Below are positions 1-9,347 of a DNA stretch of 17,409 nucleotides, piece after piece. Numbering within the stretch: position 1 is the stretch's first letter; every line of letters begins with the position of its first letter. The notes beneath the pieces are model-generated. The model searched no databases and was not told the origin of the DNA. It saw nothing but the letters and a program-made list of their open reading frames with translations. The stretch comes from DATHSN01 sp035464115 (lineage in GTDB: Bacteria > Actinomycetota > Acidimicrobiia > Acidimicrobiales > SKKL01): contig DATHSN010000189.1 of assembly GCA_035464115.1 (NCBI GenBank), positions 1 to 17,409 of the forward strand. The letters run 5' to 3'. The position numbers and the translations under genes were made by a program.

Positions 1-927
1 GGGGAGGGCGGTGGAGCCGCTGGCGTCGAAGACGACCTTCTCCCAGTACTGGTTCCCGTCGAACGCGTAGTTCCCCCAGATCGAGTCGTGGTCGCGCTCG
101 AGGTCGACGGCCGCCTCCACCTCGTTGGGGACGCCGAACGACACCGTCTGCTCCGCGGTCGAGGTCAGACCATCGGGGTCGGTGACGGTGAGGGTGACGA
201 CGAAGGAGCTCCGGTTCGTCGGGAAGGTGTGCAGCGGCGATCGGGCGGACGAGCTCGAACCGTCGCCGAAGCTCCACGACGACGTCAGCGGGTCGCCATC
301 GGGATCGGTGGATGCGTTGAAGAACTCGACCTGTCGACTGTCCTCGTCGACGATGTTCACCCCGAACGACGCCTCCGGCGGCCGGTTCCCGAACACCGAG
401 TCGCGGAGCATGAGCGTCCCGGTGCGGGTCTCCCTGACGTGGTTGTTGTCGCAATCCGGTTCGGGGTGCGAACTGATGTATCCCGAGTGGACCATGACGC
501 TGTAGCGCCCCGGACCCCAGGCCGTGGTCTGTGGCGTCCACCCCGAGCTCGAGGCCGGCGGGTTGAAGGCGGAGGACCCGTGGATCCGGTTGCCCCAGAA
601 GTCTCCAGTTGGTGGAGTGTTCTGGAAGAGTCTGTTCCAGCCGGCCGCGTCGTCCCACAGCACCCCTGTGTTGAGGACGTCGTTGGCGGCGACGCCCACC
701 TCGTTGACGTCGAGGATCACGTGTTGGACCCAGATGCACGCGTAGCGGGGAGCACCGTCGAAGGTCGTGCCGGCGGGCTTGAAGAACTCGCCCACCCACG
801 TCACGCTCGGGATCGCGGTGAACCCATCGACGGCCTCTGCCGGCGATGGCCGGACCACGCCGGTGGAGGCGAGCAGCACGGCGACGACGAGCACGATGCG
901 CACGTGCACGGACCGGACCAACGACAT
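1..927 (-). CDS. Secreted PKD-domain protein, 3' end cut by window edge
   Basis: Reading the minus strand from the ATG at 927 gives 309 codons open to base 1, so the C-terminus lies outside the window. Residues 1-32 look like a Sec signal peptide: Arg-rich start, hydrophobic core IVLVVAVLLAS, then a probable cut near AEA. Residues 33-180 are Trp- and Asn-rich and match no family I recognise. Residues 184-266 look like a PKD (Ig-like) domain, with NASTDPDGDPL, WSFGDG and VTLTVTDPDG, the usual PKD signatures. A further domain seems to start near 270. The role is probably cell-surface or extracellular binding (inference from domain type). A GTG at 969 in the same frame has a better ribosome site (GAGGGGGAG just upstream) and would add 14 residues, so the start is uncertain. 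No catalytic motif is visible. Confidence 0.78.
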   Translation of the reverse strand, partial: MSLVRSVHVRIVLVVAVLLASTGVVRPSPAEAVDGFTAIPSVTWVGEFFKPAGTTFDGAPRYACIWVQHVILDVNEVGVAANDVLNTGVLWDDAAGWNRLFQNTPPTGDFWGNRIHGSSAFNPPASSSGWTPQTTAWGPGRYSVMVHSGYISSHPEPDCDNNHVRETRTGTLMLRDSVFGNRPPEASFGVNIVDEDSRQVEFFNASTDPDGDPLTSSWSFGDGSSSSARSPLHTFPTNRSSFVVTLTVTDPDGLTSTAEQTVSFGVPNEVEAAVDLERDHDSIWGNYAFDGNQYWEKVVFDASGSTALP

Positions 928-989
928 GCCGCCGATGTCGGTCCGATATCGACCGGTCCTGGTGTCCACGACTCCCCCTCGGGCTCGGC

Positions 990-1014
990 GGCCACCCAGC
1001 TGCTGGGTGTGGCC
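990..1014. repeat. Near-perfect inverted repeat upstream of PKD gene
   Basis: Arms GGCCACCCAGC (990-1000) and GCTGGGTGTGGCC (1002-1014) pair over CACCCAGC/GCTGGGTG with one central base, then over GGCC after a 2-base bulge. It sits between the end of the ParB-like gene (1084) and the start of the PKD gene (927 or 969), both read leftward. It could be an operator of the PKD gene or a weak stem-loop terminator of the gene before it. No T-run follows on the minus strand. Confidence 0.4.
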
Positions 1015-1083
1015 GGCAACCTAGGAAAGAGCCCCAACGGACCGATCACACGCCGGTCACAACCGCCCTCCCACGCGGGTCCG

Positions 1084-1539
1084 TCAGGCGTCGGCTCGGG
1101 AGTCGAACCGGTCGCGATCCTCGGTGGTCTGGAAGCCGACGATGCACCAGACCTGGGCCTGGCCCGTGCGGCGGGCGCTCTCGACCCGGTGGTTGCCGTC
1201 CTCGAGCACCAGCTGGTCGTCGCGGTAGGTCACGATCATCGGGGGCGGCTCCCAGCCCTCGTCGTCCATGAGGTCTTCCATCTCGGTGACGCCGTCGCGC
1301 CAGCCCTCGTCGCCGACGGGGCACAGCACCGGGTCGCCAACCGGGCCGCTCAGGCGGTGCAGCTCGTTGATGGGCAGCTCGAGGGGGCCGATCCACCAGC
1401 GGTTGCGCTCGGCCAACCGCGCACCGAGATCGGCGTTGTCGCTCCCGGGGCTCCCGAGGAACTCGACGACCCACGGGCCGAGCTCGCCACGCTCGGCGGC
1501 TCGGCGGGCAGCGTCGACGGAGTGCTCGAGATCGCTCAC
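1084..1539 (-). CDS. Small ParB-fold-like protein (151 aa)
   Basis: The protein is 151 residues long. Its C-terminal half has a stretch (about residues 100-135) reading PPMIVTYRDDQLVLEDGNHR followed by VESARRTG, the pattern of the ParB/Srx N-terminal fold, where a DGxHR motif follows a short strand pair. It has no partner ParA, no helix-turn-helix and no nuclease extension, so it is not a chromosome-partition ParB. Cellular role and substrate are unknown. The start is GTG at 1539, chosen because AGGGG lies 6 bases upstream. It may be cotranscribed with the histidine phosphatase just upstream (49-base gap, same strand). The fold call rests on motif memory only. Confidence 0.65.
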   Translation of the reverse strand: MSDLEHSVDAARRAAERGELGPWVVEFLGSPGSDNADLGARLAERNRWWIGPLELPINELHRLSGPVGDPVLCPVGDEGWRDGVTEMEDLMDDEGWEPPPMIVTYRDDQLVLEDGNHRVESARRTGQAQVWCIVGFQTTEDRDRFDSRADA

Positions 1540-1588
1540 ACCTGGCCCCTACCCGCCGTCGCCGGATCGCCAACACCGGCTTCCGGGA

Positions 1589-2227
1589 CTACCCCACCGG
1601 GGCCAGGCCCAGGAGATGGCTCGCCTCGTTGAACGAGTGCAGCGTCCACCGCTCGTGCGCAGGGTCGAACTCCCACTCGGTGAGGCCGGTGTTGGTCGGC
1701 CGCAGGTGGGCCCCGGTGCCGGGGTGCGGCATGCCGAGCAGCACCCGCACCGACGCCTGGATCACGCCTGCGTGGCACACCGCGACCACGGTCCGGTCGG
1801 GGTGCTCGGCCCCCATCCGGTCGAGCATGCGCCGCACCCGGTCGTGGAAGCTGTTCCAGCTCTCGCCCTCGGGGGCGAAGACTCGGTCTGGTTCGGTCGC
1901 CATGTCGAACGAGCCGTAGCGAGCGGTGTACTCGGTCCAGTCCAGCCCGTCGGCCTCACCGGTGTGGACCTCGCACAGATCGCAGTCTCGAGCCGAGATC
2001 GCGAGCCCGAGACCGGGAGCGATGATCTGCGCCGTCTCCACCGCCCGGGGGAGCTCGCTGGAGATCAGCACGTCGGCACGGATCCGGCCGGAGCCCTCGA
2101 GGTGCGCGCGCAGGGCCTCGGCCTGCCGCCTGCCGTGCGGGGTGAGCCCGGTGCACCCGGTGCGTCCTGCGATCACACCGTGGAACCCCGCGAGGCTCTC
2201 CCCGTGACGAACCAGGACGAGCCGCAT
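1589..2227 (-). CDS. Histidine phosphatase family protein (phosphoglycerate mutase-like)
   Basis: This 212-residue protein has the full histidine phosphatase catalytic set: RHG at 7-9, where His8 is the expected phospho-acceptor with Arg7 beside it; SSELPRAVETA with Arg61; a mid-chain acidic residue near LCEVHTGEADG (85-94); and CHAGVI with the second catalytic His152. The family includes cofactor-dependent phosphoglycerate mutases, cobalamin-pathway phosphatases and broad acid phosphatases. The length and general sequence fit the small, probably cytoplasmic phosphatases, and no signal peptide is present. The substrate cannot be read from sequence. The ATG start at 2227 places the His motif at the usual extreme N-terminus. 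It is transcribed away from the tRNA gene at 2326, so the 98 bases between them should hold promoters for both. Confidence 0.88.
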   Translation of the reverse strand: MRLVLVRHGESLAGFHGVIAGRTGCTGLTPHGRRQAEALRAHLEGSGRIRADVLISSELPRAVETAQIIAPGLGLAISARDCDLCEVHTGEADGLDWTEYTARYGSFDMATEPDRVFAPEGESWNSFHDRVRRMLDRMGAEHPDRTVVAVCHAGVIQASVRVLLGMPHPGTGAHLRPTNTGLTEWEFDPAHERWTLHSFNEASHLLGLAPVG

Positions 2228-2325
2228 CGCTCCACGGTACGAGCGCGTTCGACGGTCCCCACCGCCCCAGCGAGGCGCCCGCCGACTTCCGCGCTACGTT
2301 CCGCCGAGGGTTTCGTACATGTCCC

Positions 2326-2401
2326 GGGCCGCTAGCTCATCGGGTAGAGCAGGGGACTTTTAATCCCAAGGTGCTGGGTTCGAGACCCAGGCGGCCCACC
2401 A
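2326..2401 (+). tRNA. tRNA-Lys (anticodon UUU), CCA encoded
   Basis: A full cloverleaf of 76 bases can be drawn by hand. The acceptor stem is GGGCCGC with GCGGCCC. The D-arm is GCTC, an 8-base loop and GAGC. The anticodon arm is GGGGA, loop CTTTTAA, TCCCA. The variable loop has five bases. The T-arm is CTGGG, TTCGAGA, CCCAG. Discriminator A is followed by an encoded CCA. The central loop triplet TTT gives anticodon UUU, reading Lys codons. The outermost anticodon-stem pair is G-A, a mild mismatch. No long variable arm or intron is present. Confidence 0.95.
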
Positions 2402-2503
2402 CCACCGTCGGAGGTGTCCCGACCACGTAGGTCCGTTCGGCCCTGGGATGGCCCCGCGCCCGGCTCGTAGCCTTCAGGCCGTCCCCATCCGGGCGGAGAG
2501 CCA

Positions 2504-4143
2504 GTGTCCGACCTCGCCGAAGCAGAAGCCACCGTCCTCGTCGTCGACGACGAGGACGCCGTGCGTCGCCTCTTCCACCGGGCGTTGGCCCGCCGTGGCT
2601 ACCACGTCATCGAGGCGGTGAACGGCGACGAGGCGCTGCGCCACATCCGGAGCGGCGCGCACGCCATCGACATCGTGCTGCTCGACAACGGCCTGCCCGA
2701 CCGGTCGGGCCTCGACGTCGTCAGCGCCCTGCGCCAGGACGACGCCACGTCGACCCTGCCCGTCATCCTCGTCACCGGCCAGGGCGGCGTCGCCGACCGG
2801 GTGAACGGCCTGCAAGCCGGTGCCGACGACTTCGTCGCCAAGCCGGTCGACCTCGACGAGCTGGCGGCGCGGGTGGAGGCCCAGCTCCGGGGACGCAACG
2901 CCTGGCTGCGCCGGGTCGCCGACGGCCTCCACGAGCGGGCCACGATCGCTGCGTCGCTCGCTGCGGTGGAACCGGCCAACGCCCCGTCGCTGGTGGCCGA
3001 TCACGTGGCCGAGGTGCTGCTGCGCCTGCGCGGCGCGGTGCGCGCCGGCGTCATCGAGCTGCACGCCGACGGTCGCGCCACCCTGCTCGGGCTCCGGCCC
3101 GCCGCGCCGCGCCAGGATCTGGCCATCCCCCTGTCGTCGTCGGCCGCCGCCGCCATCCACCGCAGCCTCGGCCAGGGCGCCTGGCTGGTCGAGCCCGGGC
3201 CCCGGCAGCTGCGGCCCCTCCCGGGCGCCGGCTGGCAGGGCGGGCCCATCGCCTGCGCCGCGCTGCACGACACGCGCGGCGCGGTGGCGGTGCTCGCGGT
3301 CGAGTCGGCCGCTCCCGGCGGCGGGCCCGTCGCGGCCCGCGCCGACTCGCTGCTGTCGGCCGCCATCGACCTGGCGCCGGTGGTGGAGAACCTGATGGTC
3401 ACGTCGCTGCACCGTCGCGACCGCACCAGCGAGGCGTCGAGCGAGCTGCGCGACATCCTCGACCAGCGACGCTTCCACCCCGTGTACCAACCGATCATCG
3501 ACCTCGGCACCAACGCCATCGTCGGGTTCGAGGCCCTCACCCGGTTCGACGACGACACCCGCCCCGACGTCCGCTTCCTCGAGGCCGAGCGCCTCGGGCT
3601 CGGTGTCGAGCTGCAGCGCCTCACCCTCGCCGCGGCCATGGCCGGCGCCGGCGACCTGCCACCCGGCGCCTACCTGAGCGTGAACGCCTCGGCGAGCGCG
3701 CTGGTGACCGGCGGGGTCGGCCCGCTCCCGCCCACGACCCCGGCCCGCCAGCTGGTGATCGAGGTCACCGAGCACGAACGGGTCGACGACTACACCCAGC
3801 TCCGGGGTGCCATCGAGCAGCTCGGTCCCGACGTGAAGGTGTCGGTCGACGACGCCGGCAGCGGCTACGCGAGCCTCCGCCACGTCCTCGCGCTGCACCC
3901 CGACTACGTGAAGCTCGATCGCGACTGGGTGAGCGGCATCGACTCCGACCCCGTGCGCCAGACCCTCATCCTGGGCCTGGTCCGCTTCGTCGAGGAGTTC
4001 GGCGCCCAGATCGTCGCCGAGGGCATCGAGACAGCCGCCGAGCTGGCCGCCGCCCGCCGGCTCGGCGTCCACCTGGCCCAGGGAGACCTGCTGGGCCGCC
4101 CGGCCCCGGCGCCCGGCGTCGACGCCGCCGTCGCCGCGGTCCG

Positions 4144-4147
<4 letters not shown>
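2504..4147 (+). CDS. Response regulator with GAF and EAL domains (cyclic-di-GMP phosphodiesterase)
   Basis: The 547-residue protein has three parts. Residues 10-130 are a receiver (REC) domain with acidic pocket D15/D16, phospho-acceptor D61 in VLLDNGLPDRSG, T91 and K113. Residues 150-300 look like a GAF domain. Residues 320-547 are an EAL domain. The EAL catalytic set appears complete: E343 in FEAL, N394 in SVNAS, E420, the DD pair 449-450 in VDDAGSGYAS, K470, E506 in AEGIET and Q526. It should therefore hydrolyse cyclic-di-GMP to pGpG in the cytoplasm under control of phosphorylation (family knowledge). The start is GTG at 2504 with GGAGAG just upstream. It overlaps the next gene, a histidine kinase, by 4 bases, so the kinase is a likely phospho-donor (inference). 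Confidence 0.9.
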
Positions 4148-5259
<1,112 letters not shown>

Positions 5260-5261
5260 TC

Positions 5262-7031
5262 GTGCCGGTCACCCCCGTCCCCACCATGTTCGAGACGTTC
5301 CGCTCCGTCGCGGGCGACCGGGTGCCGATCTGTCGGCTGTCGAAGGCCGTGCTCACCGACCTCTCGCACACCCTCGAGAACCTGGTCATCGAGCTCGATC
5401 TCCCCGCCGTGGTCCTCACCGGGTTCCAGTCGAGCCGCCACTGGGACGCCGAGATGGCCCGCTACGAGCGCCTCGTGGTCCCGCAGGGGCGGTCGGCTGC
5501 GGTGTTCGCGGCCGGCAACCTGGTCGGCGGCGACGAGAGCGCCGTGCTGCGGTTCTCGCTCCCCGAGGGGCACCCGTTCCGCCAGGAGTGGTTCCTCATC
5601 GTGCTCACCGAGCGCTTCTCGGCGGCGCTGTTCGGGCTCGACGGGCTCCCCGACGACGAGCCGACCGCCGTCGAGGAGATGGACCGGGTCTTCGACTCGG
5701 TGTGGACCTTCGACCACGAGGTCGTGGCCGCCCTGGTCGGCACGGTCTGCGCCGCGGTCGACGAGCTCGATCCGACCCGGGCCGACCTCGTGCGCGACGA
5801 GGCGGCCCGGTTCCCCCCACGCGCCGCCGACCCCCGCATCGAGCAGATGTTCGTGCAGCGGGTGTTCGAGTCGCTCGAAGCCGGGCGGCGGCGCTGGCGG
5901 CGCCAGCTGCTCCGCCAGCTCGAGATCGCCGAGGAGCTCGCCAACAGCGAACGGCAGCGTCGTGAGCTCGAACGGCTCGCGGCGATCGGCACCGTCGCCG
6001 CGTCGGTCGCCCACGAGCTCAACAACCCGTTGTCCTCGGTCGCCCTGGCCGCGTCGCTGCTCGCCGACGACCTCACCGACCCCGACCTGAAGGCCCACGC
6101 CACCACCATCCAGGGTCACGCCATGCGCGCCGGGCGCATCACCCGGAGCCTGCTCGGCTACGCCCGATCCGACCACCCTGTGGTCGAGGCGATCGCCCTG
6201 CACGAGTGGCTCCCGCCGGTCCTCGCCGACATGCGCCCCTCGCTCGACGTGCCCATCACCATCGACGCCGATCCGGTGTTCGCCGCCGCCGATCCCGAGC
6301 GGCTCCGCCTCGTCCTGGCCAACCTCCTGGCCAACGCCGGTGACGCGTGCGGGCCCGACGGACAGGTGCTCGTCGAGGTCCGCAACGACGCCGACGATGC
6401 GGTCGTGTGGGTGCACGACACGGGGAGCGGCATCCCACCCGAGCTCGGTGAGCGGGCCTTCGACGTGTTCGTCACGTCCAAGCCGCTGGGGCGCGGCACC
6501 GGCCTGGGCCTCCCTCTCGCCCGGCGGTTCGCCGAGGAGCAGGGCGGATCGCTGGACCTGGCCCGCACCGGGTCCGACGGCACCACCATGGTCCTGCGCC
6601 TCCCGACCGCGGTCCCCGTGCCGACGAGCCAGCCGGTCGTCGACGAACGGGCGTCGACCACCGCCACCGCCCGGGGCGCCGTCCTCGTGGTCGACGACGA
6701 ACCGGACGTCCGGGCGCTGATCGCCGCCGCCGGTCGCCGCTGGGGGTGGGAGGTGCGCACCGCCGCCACCGGCGACGAGGCGTTCGAGGTCCTCGCCGCC
6801 GGCCCCGTCGAGGCACTGCTCATCGACGTCCACCTCGACGGCGACGACGGTCGTCACGTCCTCGACCGTCTCGCCCAGGCCGACCCCGGCCTTCGGCGAC
6901 GGGCCGCGTTCATCACCGGCGGGCTCGCCACCGAGCCGGTGCGGCTCTCGGTGGGCGAGGCGCCAGTGCTCGAGAAGCCCTTCTCGCTCGGCGACCTCGC
7001 CGCCCTCCTCGACCGGCTCGCCGAGAGCTGA
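5262..7031 (+). CDS. Hybrid histidine kinase with N-terminal DICT-like sensor and C-terminal receiver
   Basis: The 589-residue protein has an N-terminal region (about 12-125) resembling the DICT sensory domain: RLSKAVLTDLSHTLEN, a GFQ turn at 54-56, and VFAAGNL. Residues 200-235 are a charged, probably coiled helix. The histidine kinase core follows, with His251 in SVAHELNNPLSS, N354/N358, DTGSG (386-390) and GTGLGLPLA (412-420). Residues 472-589 are a receiver with D478/D479, phospho-acceptor D522, T552 and K572. No membrane segment is visible. DICT domains are known beside cyclic-di-GMP and two-component proteins, often with light-sensing partners; no chromophore-binding domain is seen here. 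The GTG start follows the previous stop by 2 bases. The next ATG (5286) has no ribosome site. This is the last gene of the signalling operon. Confidence 0.88.
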   Translation: MPVTPVPTMFETFRSVAGDRVPICRLSKAVLTDLSHTLENLVIELDLPAVVLTGFQSSRHWDAEMARYERLVVPQGRSAAVFAAGNLVGGDESAVLRFSLPEGHPFRQEWFLIVLTERFSAALFGLDGLPDDEPTAVEEMDRVFDSVWTFDHEVVAALVGTVCAAVDELDPTRADLVRDEAARFPPRAADPRIEQMFVQRVFESLEAGRRRWRRQLLRQLEIAEELANSERQRRELERLAAIGTVAASVAHELNNPLSSVALAASLLADDLTDPDLKAHATTIQGHAMRAGRITRSLLGYARSDHPVVEAIALHEWLPPVLADMRPSLDVPITIDADPVFAAADPERLRLVLANLLANAGDACGPDGQVLVEVRNDADDAVVWVHDTGSGIPPELGERAFDVFVTSKPLGRGTGLGLPLARRFAEEQGGSLDLARTGSDGTTMVLRLPTAVPVPTSQPVVDERASTTATARGAVLVVDDEPDVRALIAAAGRRWGWEVRTAATGDEAFEVLAAGPVEALLIDVHLDGDDGRHVLDRLAQADPGLRRRAAFITGGLATEPVRLSVGEAPVLEKPFSLGDLAALLDRLAES

Positions 7032-7142
7032 CCACGGTCGGGAGCAGCACCGACGTCGCGCGCAGGGGCGACAGGTCGGCGCGGATCTGAGGGGCCGGGG
7101 GCGTGGGCGCCGGTCGCGTCGTGCATGCGCTCACGGGGCGAC

Positions 7143-7176
7143 CTGCGGGGGGAGGTCCCACCGCCCCCGGCCGCAG
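7143..7176. terminator. GC-rich hairpin after the signalling operon
   Basis: CTGCGG (7143-7148) followed by GGGG can pair with CCCC and CCGCAG (ending at 7176), with a CC bulge and a loop of about 11 bases. No T-run follows. It lies 112 bases past the last kinase gene, so it may end that operon or be chance in GC-rich DNA. Confidence 0.3.
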
Positions 7177-7264
7177 ACATCACAGCGCAGCCAGGTTGCG
7201 CGTCGGTGACGTGATGGGGGACACCGGGCGAACTCGCCGGGGCGATCGGGGTCGCCGGCTCCCG

Positions 7265-7286
7265 GCGCACCATCTGTTCACCGACG
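7265..7286 (+). promoter_or_regulatory. PHO-box-like direct repeat upstream of phnD
   Basis: Two adjacent 11-base units, GCGCACCATCT and GTTCACCGACG, share the pattern G..CACC. GTTCACC is the core of PhoP-type PHO boxes in actinomycetes, which are built from 11-base direct repeats (established for Streptomyces). The first unit is degenerate and the site lies 119 bases before phnD. Control by phosphate starvation is what one would expect for a phosphonate importer, but this match alone is weak. Confidence 0.3.
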
Positions 7287-7316
7287 CGACGCCCGATGGC
7301 CGCGTGGTCGTCGACC

Positions 7317-7331
7317 CGGGTTCGCAACCCG
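7317..7331. promoter_or_regulatory. Palindrome upstream of phnD, possible operator
   Basis: CGGGTT-CGC-AACCCG is a perfect 6-base inverted repeat with a 3-base spacer. Five bases downstream lies TACCGT (7336-7341), which fits a loose -10 hexamer; no good -35 pairs with it. A repressor operator overlapping the phnD promoter is possible. Chance occurrence in GC-rich DNA cannot be excluded. Confidence 0.28.
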
Positions 7332-7404
7332 TCCGTACCGTCCGCGTCGTCCACTACCGACGTGCGTCGTCCGGCGCGCCTCCCCCGCAGGAGATCGATC
7401 CCCC

Positions 7405-8481
7405 GTGATGCGAACCCGCCGTGTGCCCCTGAAGCTCCTGGCCATCCTGGCCGCGCTGTTCCTGGTCGCCGCCGCGTGCGGCGACGACGACGAGACCGCG
7501 ACCGACGACACCGAGGCCGCCGCCGCCACGGACGACGCGGCCACGGACGACGAGGCCGAGGAGCCCGCCGAGGACGAGGCCGAGGAGCCCGCCGAGGAGG
7601 AGGCCGATCCCCGTGCCGACTGGCCGGACTCGCTCGTGCTCGCCGCGGTGCCGGCCGAGCAGGACGCCCAGCTCCAGGAGAGCTACCGGGTGACCCGGGA
7701 GATCCTCGCCGACGAGCTCGGCCTCGAGATCGAGTTCTTCCAGGCCGCCGACTACGCCGGTGTGATCGAGGCCCTGATCGCCGACCGGGTCGACCTGGCC
7801 CAGTTCGGTCCGTTCTCGTACGTGATCGCCATCGCCAACGGCGCCGACGCCGCGCCGGTCGGCGTGATGACCGACGGGCCCGACGTGGAGCCCGGCTACC
7901 AGAGCTTCCTCGTGGCGCAGGCCGACAACGACGAGATCAACAGCCTCGAGGACATCGTCGGCAAGCGGGTCTGCTTCGTCGACCCGGCGTCGACCTCCGG
8001 CTTCCTCGTGCCCGCCGCCGGCATGCTCGAGGCCGGCATCGACCCCGACGCCGACGTCAACGGGATCTTCGCCGGTGGCCACGACGCGTCGGTCATCTCG
8101 GTGAACTCGGGCGACTGCGACGCCGGCTTCGCCTTCGACACCATGGTCACCGAGCTCCTCATCGACCGAGGCGACATCGCCGAAGGCGACGTGAAGATCG
8201 TGTGGGAGTCGGCGATCATCGCCGGCTCGCCGATGTCGATGCGCAACGGCCTGCCCGAGAGCCTCCAGGCCGAGATCCGCGAGATCTTCGAGAACAAGCT
8301 CAACGTCGACTGGGCCGCCGAGAACGGCTACTGCGACTCGAACGACCCGCTGCTGTGCTCGTTCACCGACGAGAACATCTGGGGCTTCGTCCCCCGTGAC
8401 GACTCGTTCTACGACGGTGTGCGCCTCATCTGCGAGGAGCTCGGCGCCGAGCGGGCACCCCAGTGCGAGGGGATCTCGTGA
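7405..8481 (+). CDS. phnD: Phosphonate ABC transporter, substrate-binding lipoprotein PhnD
   Basis: The 358-residue precursor has a lipoprotein signal: basic start, hydrophobic core, then LVAAAC with Cys25 as the lipid-bearing residue. Residues 26-70 are an Ala/Asp/Glu tether. The rest is a periplasmic-binding-protein fold of the PhnD type: LIADRVDLAQFGPFSYVIA and CFVDPASTSGFLVPAAGM, the two stretches that line the phosphonate pocket in this family. It captures phosphonates or phosphite-like anions outside the membrane and passes them to PhnE. Six further Cys in the mature part could form disulfides. The start is GTG at 7405, 11 bases after AGGAG; the ATG directly after it is equally possible. 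It overlaps phnC by 4 bases. The exact ligand cannot be told; phosphate- and phosphite-binding relatives exist. Confidence 0.93.
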   Translation: MMRTRRVPLKLLAILAALFLVAAACGDDDETATDDTEAAAATDDAATDDEAEEPAEDEAEEPAEEEADPRADWPDSLVLAAVPAEQDAQLQESYRVTREILADELGLEIEFFQAADYAGVIEALIADRVDLAQFGPFSYVIAIANGADAAPVGVMTDGPDVEPGYQSFLVAQADNDEINSLEDIVGKRVCFVDPASTSGFLVPAAGMLEAGIDPDADVNGIFAGGHDASVISVNSGDCDAGFAFDTMVTELLIDRGDIAEGDVKIVWESAIIAGSPMSMRNGLPESLQAEIREIFENKLNVDWAAENGYCDSNDPLLCSFTDENIWGFVPRDDSFYDGVRLICEELGAERAPQCEGIS

Positions 8482-9347
8482 CCCAGGAGACCATCTCCCC
8501 GAACGGGGCCGGCGCTTCGGCGCCGGCCCCGGCCGGTTCCGGGGCCGTCGTGCGGCTCCGGAACGTCCGCAAGGAGTTCGACGGCGGGCGGGTGAAGGCC
8601 CTCGACGGCGTCACCCTCGACGTCCACCCTGGTGAGCTGACGGTGATCATCGGGCTCTCCGGCTCGGGCAAGTCGACCCTGCTCCGCCACATCAACAAGC
8701 TCCACGTGCCCACCTCGGGCGAGGTCGAGGTGCTCGGCCACGACGTCGTGCGCGCCAAGGGCCGCCAGCTCCGGGCGCTGCGCCGCGACGTCGGCTTCAT
8801 CTTCCAGCAGTTCAACATCGTCGATCGGCTGTCCTGCCTCGAGAACGTGCTCTCGGGTGCGTTGGGTCGGATGCGGGGCCCGCGCTACGGCGTGCTCTCG
8901 TACCCCAAGGCGATGCGCCGTGAGGCGCTCGAGCAGCTCGATCGGGTGGGGCTCGCCGACCGGGCGTTCCAACGCGCCGACACGCTGTCGGGCGGTCAGC
9001 AGCAGCGGGTCGCCATCGCCCGCACGATCATGCAGCGCCCCAAGATCGTCCTCGCCGACGAGCCGGTGGCCTCGCTCGACCCGGAGATCTCGGGCCAGGT
9101 GATGGAGGTGCTGTTCCAGGTGTGCTCCGAGGAGGGCCTCACCGTGCTGTGCAGCCTGCACCAGGTCGACCTGGCCCTCGGCTGGGCCAACCGCCTGATC
9201 GGGCTGCGCGACGGCCAGCTCGTCCTCGACAAGCCCGCCCGCGGGCTCACCACCGACGAGGCGATGGCCGTGTACCAGCGCCTCGACCCCACGGGCGAGA
9301 AGGCCGCCGAGTACGACCTGAGCGGCCTGGGCGCGAACGGGTCATGA
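8478..9347 (+). CDS. phnC: Phosphonate ABC transporter ATP-binding protein PhnC
   Basis: The protein is an ABC ATPase of 289 residues: Walker A GLSGSGKST (59-67), Q-loop at 110-111, signature LSGGQQQR (170-177), Walker B IVLADEP (190-196) and switch His228. The stretch FIFQQFNIVDRLSCLENVLSGALG is typical of PhnC. It powers phosphonate uptake through PhnE at the inner face of the membrane. An Ala/Pro/Gly-rich extension of about 22 residues precedes the ATPase core. I chose the GTG at 8478 because it forms a GTGA overlap with the phnD stop and has GAGGGGA five bases upstream; a start at 8463 in the same frame has no such site. It overlaps phnE by ATGA. Confidence 0.95.
   Translation: MTQETISPNGAGASAPAPAGSGAVVRLRNVRKEFDGGRVKALDGVTLDVHPGELTVIIGLSGSGKSTLLRHINKLHVPTSGEVEVLGHDVVRAKGRQLRALRRDVGFIFQQFNIVDRLSCLENVLSGALGRMRGPRYGVLSYPKAMRREALEQLDRVGLADRAFQRADTLSGGQQQRVAIARTIMQRPKIVLADEPVASLDPEISGQVMEVLFQVCSEEGLTVLCSLHQVDLALGWANRLIGLRDGQLVLDKPARGLTTDEAMAVYQRLDPTGEKAAEYDLSGLGANGS

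Larger units (their letters stand above)
7032..7404. other. 373-base gap between signalling operon and phnD
   Basis: No convincing gene lies here; the short open frames are rich in Arg, Gly and Pro as expected from random high-GC sequence. It holds a GC-rich hairpin near its left third, a direct-repeat pair with a PHO-box-like core, and a short palindrome, each listed separately. It is the only stretch in which a dedicated phnDCE promoter could sit. Confidence 0.7.

Noticed and set aside
88..1632. Plus-strand open frame of over 500 codons
   Set aside because: It lies antisense to three better-supported minus-strand genes and its translation is a low-complexity Arg/Gly/Val/Asp mix typical of GC-rich shadow frames.
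2228..2325. Promoter boxes between the phosphatase and the tRNA-Lys gene
   Set aside because: TACGTT at 2295 fits a -10 loosely, but no -35 at suitable spacing supports it.
7103..7408. Possible small gene of 101 codons before phnD
   Set aside because: Its translation is Arg/Gly/Pro-rich with no motif, it has no ribosome site, and it runs over the probable phnD regulatory region and start.
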